Positions 22,464 to 34,690 of a stretch of 64,000 nt of DNA are shown here, one piece after another (within the stretch, counting starts at the first letter, position 1; each line of letters opens with the position of its first letter). Source of the stretch: Branchipolynoe longqiensis. Lineage: Eukaryota; Annelida; Polychaeta; Phyllodocida; Polynoidae. Under the pieces are notes generated by a model. It was not told the origin of the DNA and ran no database searches. It saw nothing but the letters and a program-made list of their open reading frames with translations. The position numbers and the translations under genes are program-made. The DNA is taken from NCBI GenBank assembly GCA_030323885.1, contig CM059188.1:115285430-115349429 (forward strand), read 5' to 3'.

Positions 22464-22557
22464 ACTGACAGTGCACAGTCATGGTTACTTTATAGTACCA
22501 CCCAACTGGGAGATCAGGCCGCCAACCCCATGACCTGATATCCCACTCAGTCATAGT
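22464..22557 (-). mobile_element. SINE-1 body fragment
   Basis: TATAGTACCACCCAACTGGG to TATCCCACTCAGTCA; no head or tail. Confidence 0.65.
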
Positions 22558-23194
22558 ATGAGGGATATGTGGAGTTGGTAAACTATTACTCATAAAGATA
22601 GAAATTGTATAGTAAAATAGTATAGAGGAAGAGTGTCACTTTTTAGATGGATAGTCTTTGAGAAGTTACCTCACATACTCCCTCCCCTCTAGAGTTATTT
22701 ATGGATCTCTGCCCCAGAGACAGACCTAACCATGCCTTGGCAACAGGGATATTGAACCCTCATCGGTGGTTAGAGGAGTGCTTGTTAGGGATTGGAAGAT
22801 TGGATCATGTGATCACCACCATGTTCCATTCTAAAAGCTATAAAAGTAATAAATGAGACACTCTCACTCTCCTACCTTTCACTCTTTATCTACTTTCCTT
22901 CATTACCTGTATTGATTTCTCATTAGCCCATCCACACCACTCACACCGCCAGCCGTCGACTTTAAAGTATGATGTGAGGTGACGTGCTGAGCCTGTATTA
23001 TGCATGTGTGTGTCACACTATGCCCGGAGGGATAGAAAAGGGATGACGACATGTGGGTGGTGTATAGTGTGCTTCCAGACGTCTCCTGACGTAGCGCAAA
23101 AAAGTGACACACGTCGACGCGCATTGGCGAGAAACGTTGTAATGTGACAAGGGTCTAAGGGATGACGACGTGGGTGGTGTGTAGTATTGTAAAA
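22558..23194. other. Unassigned; LTR-like 3' part at 22800-22940
   Basis: AGCTATAAAAGTAATAAATG followed by a CT-rich stretch and CCTGTATTGATTTCTCATTAG parallels the 3' part of repeat L, so a diverged relative is likely. Confidence 0.4.
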
Positions 23195-23470
23195 TGGCTG
23201 AAGCTTGAATCTTTTCTGGTCCCCATGGCTACCAGTGGTCTGCCCACCACCACCAAGCTGTGTGCCCCCCTCCCCCTGGCCACCACCAACCTTACCCCTG
23301 AGTGTGGTGATTCTACCCAGCAGAGGGAGAGGGGGTAGGCCCTGAGTGCCCTCACACCCAGACCTGCCAGCACCACTAAGTCTACTTACATCCCACTCAG
23401 GCACCACATGCGCTTGGTTACGTACACCTGATCAGTAATAACAGATTTGCATTCCCCCCGATGCCGTAAA
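23195..23470 (-). mobile_element. LTR-like repeat L, copy 2 (partial)
   Basis: Reverse-oriented 5' half, including the GGTGCCTGAGTGGGATGTAA block and the GATCAGT motif; the CT-rich 3' half is absent. Confidence 0.65.
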
Positions 23471-23820
23471 TCGGAATGTTGTATAGTATGATGTGAGGTG
23501 ATGTAATGAGCCTGGATTATGCACGTGTGTCACGAGGGATAGCGCGATACCCGGCGTGCACTGTCTGATGGCATATGCTGGGAGGGTGATGTATAGGAGG
23601 CGGAGTGGGCGATGCTGGATGTGATTCTCTGCTGCAGGCTGAATCAGGTGTGGTGAGTAAAGATACAGCGCGCCGTCTGATGGCAGAGCCCGGAGGTAAT
23701 AACCCATTGTTGGGCTATATTTACTGCCAGTTCACTCATGGCCCGGCTCTCCCCGACTGAATCAAGCCATATATACGCAACTGTTGCTACCTTTCATGTT
23801 GCTTGGCCTAACTGGGAAAG

Positions 23821-23878
23821 TAGACCAAGGACTGGCTGCTGCAGTGTCAGGATAATGTGACTGAGTCGGATATTGGAT
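23821..23878 (+). mobile_element. SINE-1 fragment
   Basis: AAGGACTGGCTGCTGCAGTG to GACTGAGTCGGATATTGG only. Confidence 0.55.
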
Positions 23879-23899
23879 AGGCATAATTGTGCCGGCGGC

Positions 23900-24300
23900 A
23901 TGGTAATTGTCGTTGGGGTGATGAAAATGGGAAATATTGCGCCTAGGGCTGAGAGGTGAGTGCAGACTACTACACTCGTCCCCCTGGAATTGTAAGTAGT
24001 TTAATGCTTACAATTACATACATACAGGCAATGCACTAACATAAACATACACAGCGTAGGATCAACAACCATACAGCACATAGCTTGTACAGGATCGTGG
24101 TCCCGGCAACCAGTGTCGTGGGAGTGATGCAAATGGGAAATATTGTGCCTAGAGCAGGACTCGAACCCACATCTCTTTGCATGCCGGGCCAGTGTGCTAA
24201 CCATTACACCACCTAGGCTCCCTGATATCATCACACTACCCACGCCTACCTGTCTATGTGGTTACTTGCCTGAGAGGTCAGTGCAGACTACTACAGTATT
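23900..24300 (-). mobile_element. SINE-3 (tRNA-Gln-like head), with partial second unit
   Basis: The head at 24147-24218 is 72 bases, tRNA-sized. Its ends still pair (GCCTAGG with TCTAGGC), with box A TGGTGTAATGG and box B GGTTCGAGTCC on the minus strand. The anticodon and T stems are mismatched, so it is a SINE head and not a tRNA gene. A partial unit sits at 23900-24000. The body carries GGAAATATTGYGCC and TGCAGACTACTACA. Confidence 0.7.
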
Positions 24301-25240
24301 CTAGTGCAGCAGCACTATATATATATAGCTATAATTATCCAGCTGATGATAGATAGTCATACTTGACCAACCAGGGAGTGAGTGGTACAGGTGTGAGGCA
24401 GGGTGAGGCGAGGAGGAAGAAGCCAGGTGGCAGCACCAGGCTAGAATGAAGGCCTGACCAGTTGATGAGTAGAGGAATCATTATTTGGTGTAGAGTCAGT
24501 TGATGATATGAACTATAGATAATCGGCTTCCGGATAATTATACTTGTATAATTGCTTATACGGCACATACATAATATATATATATATATCATCCATATGT
24601 ATGGTTGATGTATATAGATGTATGTGATTCTTAAGGAGTTTGCGAGTATAAAGGCACAGAAGAGAATTTCATTATTCTTATTCTTATTATTATATCTACC
24701 CATTTCCTATTCTGAGCATCCTGACCGCCATGACTCCAACAGGCGACCAGATATGTTCATTCGCACCAAGCAAGGAATGTGTCCATATATATATAAACTA
24801 TTTATCAACCATATATATAATTGATATATAAATCAACCATATATATATAGTTATTAGACATATATATATATTTCATGTTTGGTGAGAACTGTACAGGCAT
24901 AGATGACCGCTTATCAAGACTGCCACACATAGGAGGCGCCACCAGTCGAGCTGGTAGAATCAGAGCCATGCAGTCTACCACTGCGGAACGAAGGCTAGTA
25001 GTGCACTTCTGGTATGTATGTGATATATAACACATTATGCGAGTATAAAGGCACAGAAAGAAATGATATTGTTATATATTTCATTACACTGAATACTCTG
25101 CGCTGGCTCCTCCCCATGCTCAAGCCTGGTGGCGCTACCTCCGGCGCTCCCCCTCACCTGCTAGCATGGAGAAACCTCAGTTGGGTCGGAAAAAATTGTT
25201 CTAATTCTTATACAGCGCATATATTGCCAATACTAATATA
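24301..25240. other. Unassigned; AT runs
   Basis: TATATA runs at 24565-24590 and 24785-24870. TTATGCGAGTATAAA at 25034 also occurs near 20944, hinting at another dispersed repeat. No gene seen. Confidence 0.4.
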
Positions 25241-25326
25241 CAATAAAACCTCTTTAAAGCGACCGACCTTGGGACCGACTTTAAGTGTTCCATTTAGGGA
25301 GGTGGTCGGTTAGAGAGGTTTTACGG
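25241..25326. mobile_element. 86-bp pogo-like mini-element
   Basis: TIRs CAATAAAACCTCTTTAAAGC and, inverted, CCGTAAAACCTCTCTAACC, flanked by TA at 25239-25240 and 25327-25328, match pogo/Tigger-type ends. Confidence 0.7.
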
Positions 25327-25931
25327 TATAAGGTCGGCATAGCATGGCTAGTATCAGGTTGATGAGAATGTACATAGTATATATCTTGCTCGGGGCTGAG
25401 CAATTCAGTACGCATGCGTGATGGGCAACATCAAATAATGATTCAGTTCCCAGTTACGATGCTGTATGATGTATGGCATGTGTGCCTTGTGGGTCAGAAG
25501 TATAACATTTCCCACGGGTAAGCATTGTTTTGTACTGTGCTGGCAATAAATACAATATGCAGGGCAAACAAATAAATAAAAGTGAATAAAATGTTATGCT
25601 ATTAGTATTACATGTACTTGGTTTAAAAGATAGTTAGTTATTCATCAGGTATATACTAATTTAATGCTCGTATATAGTTGTTAAAGTGCGTAATTGGTAT
25701 CAAAATATGCACTATTTTTGCAACATACCGGGATGAAATTTGGTGGAACCACAACGGGTGATATTGATAGAGTGCAGCTGTCCTCAGGAGGTCTAATATT
25801 TGTTATTAACATTGCATATCCTGGCAGTAAACTTGGTGAAATTGTCCTAGGAGCCATTAAATAATCCCACAAAGCCTCTATTGTAACAGATAGAAGGAAG
25901 GTCTATGTTCAAAATATACATCCATTGGAAT
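25327..25931. other. No feature seen
   Basis: AT-rich, no motif-bearing ORF. Confidence 0.45.
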
Positions 25932-25991
25932 AAGTTTGTTTGTTGTTGTTTTACATCCTAGCAACATCTAAGGTCATATCAGGACGGGTCC
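25932..25991 (-). mobile_element. SINE-1 tail fragment
   Basis: TTTACATCCTAGCAACATC to TATCAGGACGGGTCC. Confidence 0.75.
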
Positions 25992-26220
25992 ATCGGAATA
26001 AGCCTGCATGGACCTTTTACTTAAAGTTGCATAGTCCAATGGTTTTGACTTTCTATCAATTTTCAGGGACACCTTATATACACGAATATAAGTCGATTTT
26101 GAGTATTAGTCAAGGGGTATTTTTTAAGGAAATATTTGGAATTAGGCCTAACCCGATTATATGTCGATCTTCATTATATTTACTGACAAATTGACCTTCA
26201 TTCATAAACATGCACAAATA

Positions 26221-26574
26221 TTAAAGCTGCATAGTCCGATGAAGCATCAAATTTCCAAAACCAAAATAATTATATAGATTTGATTTTACATATCTAACTT
26301 AGATACTGATGCACTTATTAAGCATTTGTTTCTGCATAGAAGGCAATACTGGGTCAATTTAACAGAACCTGTTACTGCAGAAGTCTATGGAGTCAGAGTT
26401 TTGGCAAGCCTGCCAAAACTAATTTTCCCTGTTTGCATTCAAAATATCTCAAAAGTTTACCATTTAAAATAAAAGTAACTTTGAACTAATGTAAAGTAGA
26501 TACTAGTGATCGATCTAATATATTTATCTCAGAAAAAATACAGAAATCCAAAACCATCGGACTATGCAACTTTA
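26221..26574. mobile_element. MITE-A, complete copy (354 bp)
   Basis: Reference copy: one end reads TTAAAGCTGCATAGTCCGAT and the other is its inverted relative (ATCGGACTATGCAACTTTAA). The inner part includes GATACTGATGCACTTATT and GGCAAGCCTGCCAAAAC. No ORF, so a non-autonomous DNA element; superfamily unassigned. Confidence 0.85.
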
Positions 26575-27076
26575 AACAAGATGAGAACACCACTGGTCAC
26601 TCAAAAATGTCAGACTGGTCAGCGGATGTCTCCAGTAACTGCAGTACCTGCTCATGTCTAAGAGCATCACTGTAATATTCATCGCCAGCGTCAATGTCAA
26701 TGTCCTCAGAGTCATCAACGCTGACTGAGTCAGACTCATCTTGCCACAAGATGTCATTGTGGGTGCCATCCATGTAGGTATCGCAAGTATAAGATAACAT
26801 CAGAATAGCAGAATTGTTGTGTGGTGAATGTCCTGGACCTTTACTTGAGTAAATAAGGTAAGTATTTTCACTTGATTGTTATAAATCACCTTACTTTAAT
26901 TTGAAGTACCTTTTATTTTAAATGCGTGACTTTTAGATATTCTAAATGCAAACCGGTAAAATTAGTTTTGGCAATAACGCCAAAATTCTGACACCACATA
27001 ATTCTTCAGTAGCATGTTTTATTAAATTCACTTAGTATTCCCTTCTCTGTTGCACCAAATGCGTAATCAGTGCAGA

Positions 27077-27133
27077 TTGTTGCTTGTTGTTGTTTTGCGT
27101 CCTATTAACATCTAAGGTCATATCAGGACGGGA
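27077..27133 (-). mobile_element. 57-bp SINE-1 tail with 12-bp target duplication
   Basis: Flanked by AATCAGTGCAGA at 27065-27076 and 27134-27145, a direct signature of LINE-driven insertion of a heavily 5'-truncated SINE. Confidence 0.85.
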
Positions 27134-27204
27134 AATCAGTGCAGAGGTATCTAGGTTAGATATGTAGAATTGAATCTAGATAATTGTTTTGGTTTTGAAA
27201 ATGT

Positions 27205-27489
27205 TTGTTTGTTTGCTATTTTACCTCCTAGCAGCATCCAAAGTCATCTCAGGACGGGTACCGACTTGTGACAGTGTGCACTCATGGCAACTTTATAGTG
27301 CTGCCCCGACTGGAAGACCAGGCCACCAGCATCATTACCTGATATCCCACTCAGTCACATTATCCTGACACTGAGCCATCCAGTCCTTGCCCTATCCTAA
27401 TAATGCCGAACTCCAGGCTAGGAAGCGACAAGTATAAATCTTTAAGTCATTGGTTTGACTCGACCAGGGTTCGAACCCACGACCTGTTT
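27205..27489 (-). mobile_element. SINE-1, nearly full copy inside MITE-A
   Basis: Runs from a TTTGTTTGTTT tail to CGACCAGGGTTCGAACCC, a perfect box B. The outer head (box A) is missing. Confidence 0.85.
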
Positions 27490-27517
27490 GTGTGATGCTT
27501 CATCGAACTATGCAGCT

Positions 27518-28215
27518 GTCACAACTCAAACAAATGCACCAAATACTGCCGTGTTGGTTCTGTATTACAAAACTGAGAAATACTTCTTCCCTTGTCTACG
27601 ACTGACTCAGATTAAAGTCGCAACATGAAGTAATGACAACCAGCATAATGGAAAACATCTGAATAAAAACGGTGACAAAGAACATCAAATTGGATTTGAA
27701 TAAAGAAACTATCCGTTATCCTACGTTCAAAATTAAGATGAGATGTAGAAAGAAATCAGAGTATTTGTAACATGCTACATTATTTTAATGTGATCTACCT
27801 TTTATATAATAATACAATACTATAATCATATAATAATAACGAATCATAATTGTATGTGAAAGAATGACACAGTTTTGTCAGATATGATGATATTGTATTA
27901 TTTTACCCGGGTAAATGGACACAGCATTCTGTCATAAAAACAACCACACAAATCCAAACAAAAACATAATGCAGCAAGACATGTGGCCCCATTCCTGACA
28001 GTGGGAATATTTTAAGTCAATGCAGAGAAAGAATACATAAAAGACTAAATAACTACAACTAAATCGAGACAATACTGACACATTATGAATAGTAAATATT
28101 CTACTAATTCTGCCCTTCGACAGTCCCTCCTCCTCAACCCCAGATACCAACACGAAAAGGAAGAACAAGAATATATTTGTTTAAAGGGAAAAACAGAAAG
28201 GGCTGCTGGTGAGGC
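27518..28215. other. No feature seen
   Basis: AT-rich; the minus-strand ORF at 27932-28168 is hydrophobic but shows no family motif. Confidence 0.45.
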
Positions 28216-28219
28216 TTGG

Positions 28220-28720
28220 TTGTGAGATTTCGCTCAGCTTTGGAGCTGCTACGAGCTGCCCACTTTTACATCGAGCTGTTCCGAGTTGTTCAGAGCTGTT
28301 CAGAGCTGGTCAGATATGTTCCGAGTTGTTCCGAGTTGTTCAGAGCTGGTAAGAGTTGTTCAGAGCTGTTCAAAGATGGTCAGAGCTGTTCAGAGCTGTT
28401 CAGAGCTGTTCAGAGCTGTTCAGAGCTGTTACGAGCTGTTCCGAGCTGCTCCAAACTGTTCCAAACTGTTCCGAGCTTCGCCGAGCTGTTCCGAGCTTCT
28501 TACTGTGACTCGAAGCTGCTCCGAGCTTGCCATCTGTTCCGAGCTGCTCCGAGCTGCTTCAACACAGATCTGAGCTTCTCCGGCTGCTCCGAGCTGCTCG
28601 GAAATGCTCAGACCTTCTAGGTCTATGTGAGGCTTCCCTCAGCTTTGGAGCTTTCACCTTTAACATTGAGCTGTTCCGAACTGTTCCGAGCTGCTCAGAG
28701 CTGCTCGGAGCTGCTCCACA
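28220..28720. repeat. 10-bp minisatellite (GAGCTGTTCM)
   Basis: Degenerate tandem units of GAGCTGTTCA/GAGCTGCTCC over ~500 bp with a break at 28610-28660. It yields spurious Ser/Cys/Glu-rich ORFs. Confidence 0.9.
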
Positions 28721-28729
28721 TACACTGCA

Positions 28730-29488
28730 ACGCCTGCGATATTGGTCCCGCATGAGCCGCTTACTGATGACCTGACAATTTCCGGTCAACACTGGTGTGG
28801 GTGTCACAAGCTACTCATCAGCCTCATACTCGTCCAGCTACTTCCACTCCCCCCCTCCCCCCACACACACACTGGGGCAGAGATTTATCACTAGCTCACT
28901 GAGCTTTCCTACAACAAAATAACAGTCTGCCCTATTTTAAGACACTTGAATCGGAATGATCTACGATTTACGGTTATGTAGGTTGTAGTGAATTAGGCTT
29001 TTGGTGTTATGTGTTAAGTGGGTTACTGCTAGAACATCCTCCTAGATTGGTCGGTTGTTGGAGTTTAACGTCTTGACAACGTATAATGTCATATCAGGAT
29101 GGGTACCTATGTGTGACAGTGTGCCCTCAATGTGGCTGTATAATTGATACTTGTCGCTTTGTAGCCATCCATTGGCTTCAGAATGACGCCATTACTATAC
29201 TGACACTGTAAGCTGCTGTATTGTGCTACGAAGCTTATGCTGCTGCGTTAATTACATTACCACAAATGCTTTCATCGTTAGACCGTGGGACTTTAATGAT
29301 TAAAGGATGTAGTCATTGCTATCACTATAATCACATTACCTATTATAATTGCAATAAAAGTAAAAATATCCCAAGCTCATGGTTATTGCCATGGTTACCG
29401 ACATGGCGTTAATTGAGCATTCATTCATCCTCACCACTCAAACTTGTGAAAGTCACACCAAGGCTTAACATTATCTATAAGCGTTCGT
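28730..29488. other. Mostly unassigned; SINE-1 fragment at 29050-29170
   Basis: 29060-29130 has TTAACGTCTTGACAACGTA to GTGTGACAGTGTGCCCTCA, a decayed SINE-1 tail on the minus strand. Confidence 0.45.
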
Positions 29489-29765
29489 TTAAAATAGCAT
29501 AATCCAATGGTTTTGATCTTCTGTCATTTTCTGAGATAAATATATTAGGCTGATTGTTATAATCTACCTTACTTCGGTTTGAAGTAGCCTTGATTTAAAA
29601 TGACTAAGTTAGAAGATATTTGAAGTGTAAGCATGCCAATTAATTTTGGCATGCTTGCCAAAATTCTAACCCCATTGGCTTCAGCAGTAGCGTGTTCCAG
29701 TACTATTCCCTTCTAAGCAGTAACTAGTATTCCCTTCTAAGTATTCCCTTCTAAGCAGTAACATA
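29489..29765 (-). mobile_element. MITE-A, partial
   Basis: Begins TTAAAATAGCATAATCCAAT and ends with a threefold small duplication of TATTCCCTTCTAAGCAGTAAC. Confidence 0.75.
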
Positions 29766-29769
29766 TTAA

Positions 29770-30112
29770 TTTGCCCACGGAAAAACAAGGAGAGAAGCGT
29801 ACTTGATATGGGATGGACAATCTTTATCGCTCGTCTTGGCTAGCAATAGATGCTTACCGGTTAAAGTTCAAAATCCGGGCCAACACTGGTGAAATATTGC
29901 GGCCAAGCGGTAGAGCCGGCGCTGGCGCCACTATCGAGTAGTCCCGGGCTCACAGGCACCGGGCAGCGATTGGACATTATTAGATATTACAAATATATAT
30001 ACACGATCTCGGAGAATATATTTATTATTAACGTTTACTCCGGCACTTTATATACATATAATATTATTATTATACTCCTTATAATAAATAAGTGCATAAG
30101 CATCTAAGTTGG
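29770..30112. other. No feature seen
   Basis: 29895-29930 has a GCGGCCAAGCGGTAGAGC-like string reminiscent of a tRNA-like head, without a box B. Confidence 0.35.
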
Positions 30113-30340
30113 GAACAGTTCAACCGATAAATGTCAATCCACAAATTAACTTACACATTGGAGTCAAACCCTCATGAAGTTAATTGTTGACATCCCTATT
30201 TTGTTTGTGGATTGCTCCATAGCCATTTCTTCACAACCAAAATGGAATTAGTGAGAATTAAAATTACCTGCGGCTAAAATCTTTAAATTGTACCTTTATT
30301 TTTGGATTGGCATTTACGGGGATTTGCGCCTGAACTATTC
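30113..30340. mobile_element. MITE-B copy 2
   Basis: Ends GAACAGTTCAACCG and GATTTGCGCCTGAACTATTC, more diverged than copies 1 and 3; shares ACACATTGGAGTCAAACC with copy 3. Confidence 0.7.
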
Positions 30341-31424
30341 AATGTAGCTTCAAATGTGGATCAGTGTTTTGCTTTTTAAGAATGTGACATTATTATCGGT
30401 CTGTGATGCGATGCTTTAAGCATTCATGTTATACCAATGTATCATATGCGATACAAACATGTCCTGATCACCAAACCAGCTGTTATTGATTTACCTTTTT
30501 ATAACCATAGTACCATCTATGATATAGTTGTAGTACTCTGGTATTATGCATATACAAGGGTAAATTAATAACAACTATTTTGCCTATGGTGATCAGGAAA
30601 TGTTTGTACATCCAGTGTTCCTGTCACCATCACTTACCTTACCTTACCTTTACGGGCAAATCAGTGTAGGTATTTACTAGATACCAGCATATTTATTGTG
30701 ATTAAATCCACTAATTTGCATATATACTGTGCATGTATTTGAAAATAGGTATATATATTTTTATATATTTCTTTACAAAAAAAAGAAATAAGGAAAAAAG
30801 TGTTTAAAGACAATTGTAAAACAATGCAATACATATTCACTGAATGCATGATACTTTTATTGGACTGGAATTGTACACAGTTACTACTACAGCTGATACT
30901 TCATTTATGAAATGTATAATACTTTTAGTATCAAACAGAATTTGCATGCAGTTACTATTACAACTGATAGTAGTTTCATTTATGTATTAAGGAATTGTAC
31001 TGTATGGCCGGAAGACCAATTGTAACATTCTCTGATTAAGTGTATATTGAATATTGAGATGGTTAAATATGAAACAGTACTCCCGTTATAAGGCTCACAC
31101 CGGGGGAGGGAAACAATGCCCCTTTAAGCATAATCCTTCCCCCTTATCTCACCCAGACACACAGTAACCACATGTTATCTGAGCTCATGATAGCCAGATG
31201 GTGGTCAAAGCTGTGTGGGGGGTGAGCCCTGAAAGCAGCCGATAAGAATGTTGATAACATCCACTGTTGCATGTATATAAACTGAATAAAACAAAGCATC
31301 AGGATCATTATCTACCTATACTTCTGCTGGTGCTGGACTTGAATCACGCATTGTGTCCTGTGTGTCTCTACTATGGGGTAAGCTCTGCTATATAGTTCAT
31401 ATGAATAGAATATATCAAAAGGGA
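30341..31424. other. Dispersed repeat D and an LTR-like stretch
   Basis: 30780-31025 repeats at 17395 and 50640. 31083-31380 has GTATATAAACTGAATAAAAC (TATA box and AATAAA close together) downstream of GC-rich sequence, resembling an LTR promoter; single copy in this window. Confidence 0.4.
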
Positions 31425-31680
31425 GCGTATGATGCCTTAAGCAGGATAGTATGCCTTATGCAGGATAGTATGCCTTAAGCAGGATAGTATGCCTTATGCA
31501 GGATAGTATGCATTAAGCAGGATAGTATGCCTTATGCAGGATATTATGTCTTATGAGGATAGTATGCCTTAAGCAGGACAGTATGCCTTATGCAGGATAG
31601 TATGCCTTAGGCAGGATAGTATGCCTTATGCAGGATAGATGCCTTAAGCAGGATAGTAGGCCTTATGGAGGATGTTTGGG
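31425..31680. repeat. 19-bp minisatellite
   Basis: About 13 units of CTTAWGCAGGATAGTATGC, alternating CTTAAGC and CTTATGC. Confidence 0.95.
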
Positions 31681-33109
31681 CATATAAGAGGGTCGAGTAT
31701 TACAGCTACTAGAAACAATAGAGAGCAGAATATCATTAACCATAGCCCTCGCATACCACCTAACTGGATCGGCCATCAATAGCTTCAAACGCCCGCATAT
31801 ATGAGATGCGGGGACCCGCAAATACGGGATTTCCTACAGTGCTCTGGTGCTGACAAGAGATATTATTCGATGAATAAAAATACACTTTAGTAAAAAGAAA
31901 AATTGTATGTTATACATTGGTTACTTGAGGGTGAAAGCTCATTGATATTGCTATTTCTAGTTTATTCCAATCCCGTTACCAGGATACTGTCAGTCGTCAC
32001 CTCCGGTATTGTAACAATATAAAGCCTGGACTTGTCTTCTCCTCCCCCACAAGGCGAGTGGTTGTTATATGGGGGAGCTTAGCTGGTTGCCATGGCAATG
32101 GGGCCAAATAAAGGGTGGCCCAAGATAGCAGTCGGCCTTCTGGTGATGGATGAGTGCAGGGTGCATCAGCACTGAGTAAGGGTTGGTGCGCGATTAACAA
32201 ACTGTCGCCATGAACGTAGGTGGAGCTTTTGTCAAGTCAGCAAAGCTTTCTGCCTCAGATTCTGCTACTGTCTTCAGTGTCTGCTAGTACCTGCTATTAT
32301 TGGTGTGCTGTTTTTTTTTAATTATTAAAGTTGCCTAGTCCTATGGATTTGAGTTGATCATTTTCTGAGATAGATGTGCTCAATAATCAGCTATTAGGGG
32401 AATATAAACAAGGACACTATCATCTTCAGTTATATCTGTATTGTTGTTTGTGAACCCCAGCTAGTGTATGCCAGCGATTAGTTCCAGGTTTGGCCACACT
32501 GGTGCCACCTCTCAGGGGCCCTGACCTCCTATAGGCCAGCTGTGTCTGGTTGTTATCGCCTCCAGACCCACTCAGACCGTCAATATAGGTGTGTTTTTTT
32601 GTGTAATGAATTTTATTCATATATATATCATTTGTCAGTGCCATAGCACTGGTCTTCTAACCATACGTGTTACAGGTATAGAGGTTTTTACACAATTTTG
32701 TTTACATGGTTTATACAGTAAATTGAACTGTGAAGTAAATTCTGAAATTCAAGTGTACACAGTGCAATAAGTAATGAGTATGAGGTACAGTGAATCATTT
32801 AACAGGTCTTAGTTGTTGTCTGAGGATGTCCAATTCAATGCATACTAATACCTTTAATTATTTAGTCTCAATGTGGTCAGATACTCTTTTATTTATTATA
32901 TTGTTTTGTACAAAGTAGGATTTGGATGTTAGTTTGGTATTCAAGATGTCTTGACTGTTGATTTGTTCTGCAGTAAATAAATAAATTTATTCATTGGTGT
33001 GAGGAATGAGGAATGCCGATGTTGGTAGGAAGGGACTATATGGAGGGGGAGGCCAGCAGGCAGGACGCATAGTCTTCCCTTCTGCGAAGCAACATATTAG
33101 GTCTATCAT
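31681..33109. other. Mostly unassigned; small MITE-A piece
   Basis: 32324-32398 matches the MITE-A end (ATTAAAGTTGCCTAGTCC, TTTTCTGAGATAGATG). 31845-31905 is another piece of repeat D. No gene recognised. Confidence 0.45.
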
Positions 33110-33385
33110 CATAATATACTGTACATTAGCTTAAAGTCACTTTAAATGGCTAACTTTTGAGATATTTGAAGTGCAAGCATGCTAAATTAGTTTTGGCAAC
33201 CATGCCAACCCTGCCTGACCGTCATCTGCATTAACAGGTTCTAGTAAAATAGCTTTGTATTCCCACTTATGTGTCAACAAATACTTAAGAAGTGCATCAA
33301 TATCTAAGTTAGATATGTAGAAACAAATTTAGAGAGTTGCTTTGATTTTGAAAATGTGATGCTTCATCGGACTATGCAGCTTTAA
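33110..33385 (-). mobile_element. MITE-A, partial
   Basis: Inner half plus the terminal CATCGGACTATGCAGCTTTAA. Confidence 0.75.
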
Positions 33386-33732
33386 TATTAATCAGGATGA
33401 TTTGTGTCATTCGTATAATAAAAGATTAGGACGTTGTTCTCCCACCGAGTATGTGAGATATACATAACTCAGACTGTTTGAATGAAATACTTCCAACCAC
33501 GTTCACTCACTCATTGTTGACATTAATGATGATTCTGTCATTTATATAATGAAGGATTGTCATGTTATTTTTTCCCACTGAATATGCAAGATATATATAC
33601 CTCATATTGCTTGAATGAAAATAATACTCCAACCACGTTCACACATTTCTTGTTGAAATTAATAATAGGTAAGATGATTTGTGACATTTCTACAATAAAG
33701 GATCATAACTATACATTGTGTTTTTTTTTTTT

Positions 33733-34690
33733 GGTCCATTAGTTGTTTAAGCAGGGGAAATTTCAGTCATAGACGACTGGTCTTCCTCATTCCACTGCTG
33801 GTCGATAGAAACCCCTAGCCTACACCTTTACCCACCCAAGGGATTTTTAACCTCCCACACCACATAGATATGGTATGAGAGCAACCGGCCTATATAAGCC
33901 GTGTTTACATGGGCGAGTTAAAACGCTTCATTTAAAACCACTTGCCTAGATCAATTTACATTTGCCGTGTAAACGCGACACTGTGGCGTTTTAGGGCTGA
34001 ATCGATTCATATAAATCGGTAGATGTAAACCACCTTGAGAGGTAGTATAGATGAAGCGATACCGCTGGTTCCCGGGTGGCGATAGTGTAAAATAGCGGTG
34101 CTCACCGGCTACAGGCTCAGCTGTAACTATGCACTGGTGCCCGGCAGTGTTAGGGACCGATTAGGCCAAAATCTATTGAATGCGATCATATTTAACAGAA
34201 TTCCATACTCAAATAATGAAATTTAATTAAATTAACCCTAAATTCCAAGCGATATTAACATAGCCGCTACATTGGCGTCGTTATTCATATTGTGAATCGA
34301 TGAATGTGAACTAAACAAATAGCAGTGCTTGCCGGCTACAGGCTCACCACTAAGGCTGCTGCTCCCCGGGCGCCGATAGTGTCAAATAGCGGTGCCGGCT
34401 ACAGGCTCACCACTAAGGCTGCTGGTTCCCGGTCGCGGACACAGTTTCAAATTCGTTGTGTAAACGTGCCACTACATCGCTTCATATAAATCAATTTGCC
34501 TAATTTGCTTCACAATTGCCCGTGTAAACACAGCTATTTGATGACGCTGTAAGTTATACACAGCGGTGGAAATCCAAATTGGCAGAGCTGGGGGCATGGG
34601 GAATCGAACCGCCAACCCTCAGATTAGGAGTCTGACCTAGAAAAAAGTCGGACACTCTAACCACTCCGCCACAGAGAACACCATTGTCCC
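33733..34690 (-). mobile_element. SINE-2 interrupted by a TIR element
   Basis: 33733-33895 is the 3' part with a poly-T (poly-A on its own strand) at its edge; 34537-34690 is the 5' part with the tRNA-like head (box A TGGCGGAGTGG, box B GGTTCGATTCC on the minus strand). CATTGT flanks both sides and may be a short target duplication. Confidence 0.8.
33896..34535. mobile_element. ~640-bp TIR element inside SINE-2
   Basis: Ends AGCCGTGTTTACATGGGC and, inverted, AGCTGTGTTTACACGGGC. The interior is non-coding, with repeated GGCTACAGGCTCACCACTAAG and a segment shared with 11.6 kb. TIRs resemble Harbinger-type ends, but a clean target duplication was not found. Confidence 0.75.

Larger units (their letters stand above)
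26871..27517 (-). mobile_element. MITE-A copy split by two SINE-1 insertions
   Basis: MITE-A sequence at 26871-27076, 27134-27204 and 27490-27517 reads continuously when the SINE pieces at 27077-27133 and 27205-27489 are set aside. Confidence 0.8.

Noticed and set aside
24147..24218. Possible tRNA-Gln gene (72 nt, acceptor ends pair)
   Set aside because: Anticodon and T stems mismatch, and the same head with body recurs at least five times, so it is a SINE.
28216..28620. 134-residue Ser/Cys/Glu ORF
   Set aside because: Generated by the 10-bp GAGCTGTTC minisatellite.
31425..31680. Possible CRISPR-like array
   Set aside because: Units are contiguous 19-mers without unique spacers, in a metazoan-type genome.
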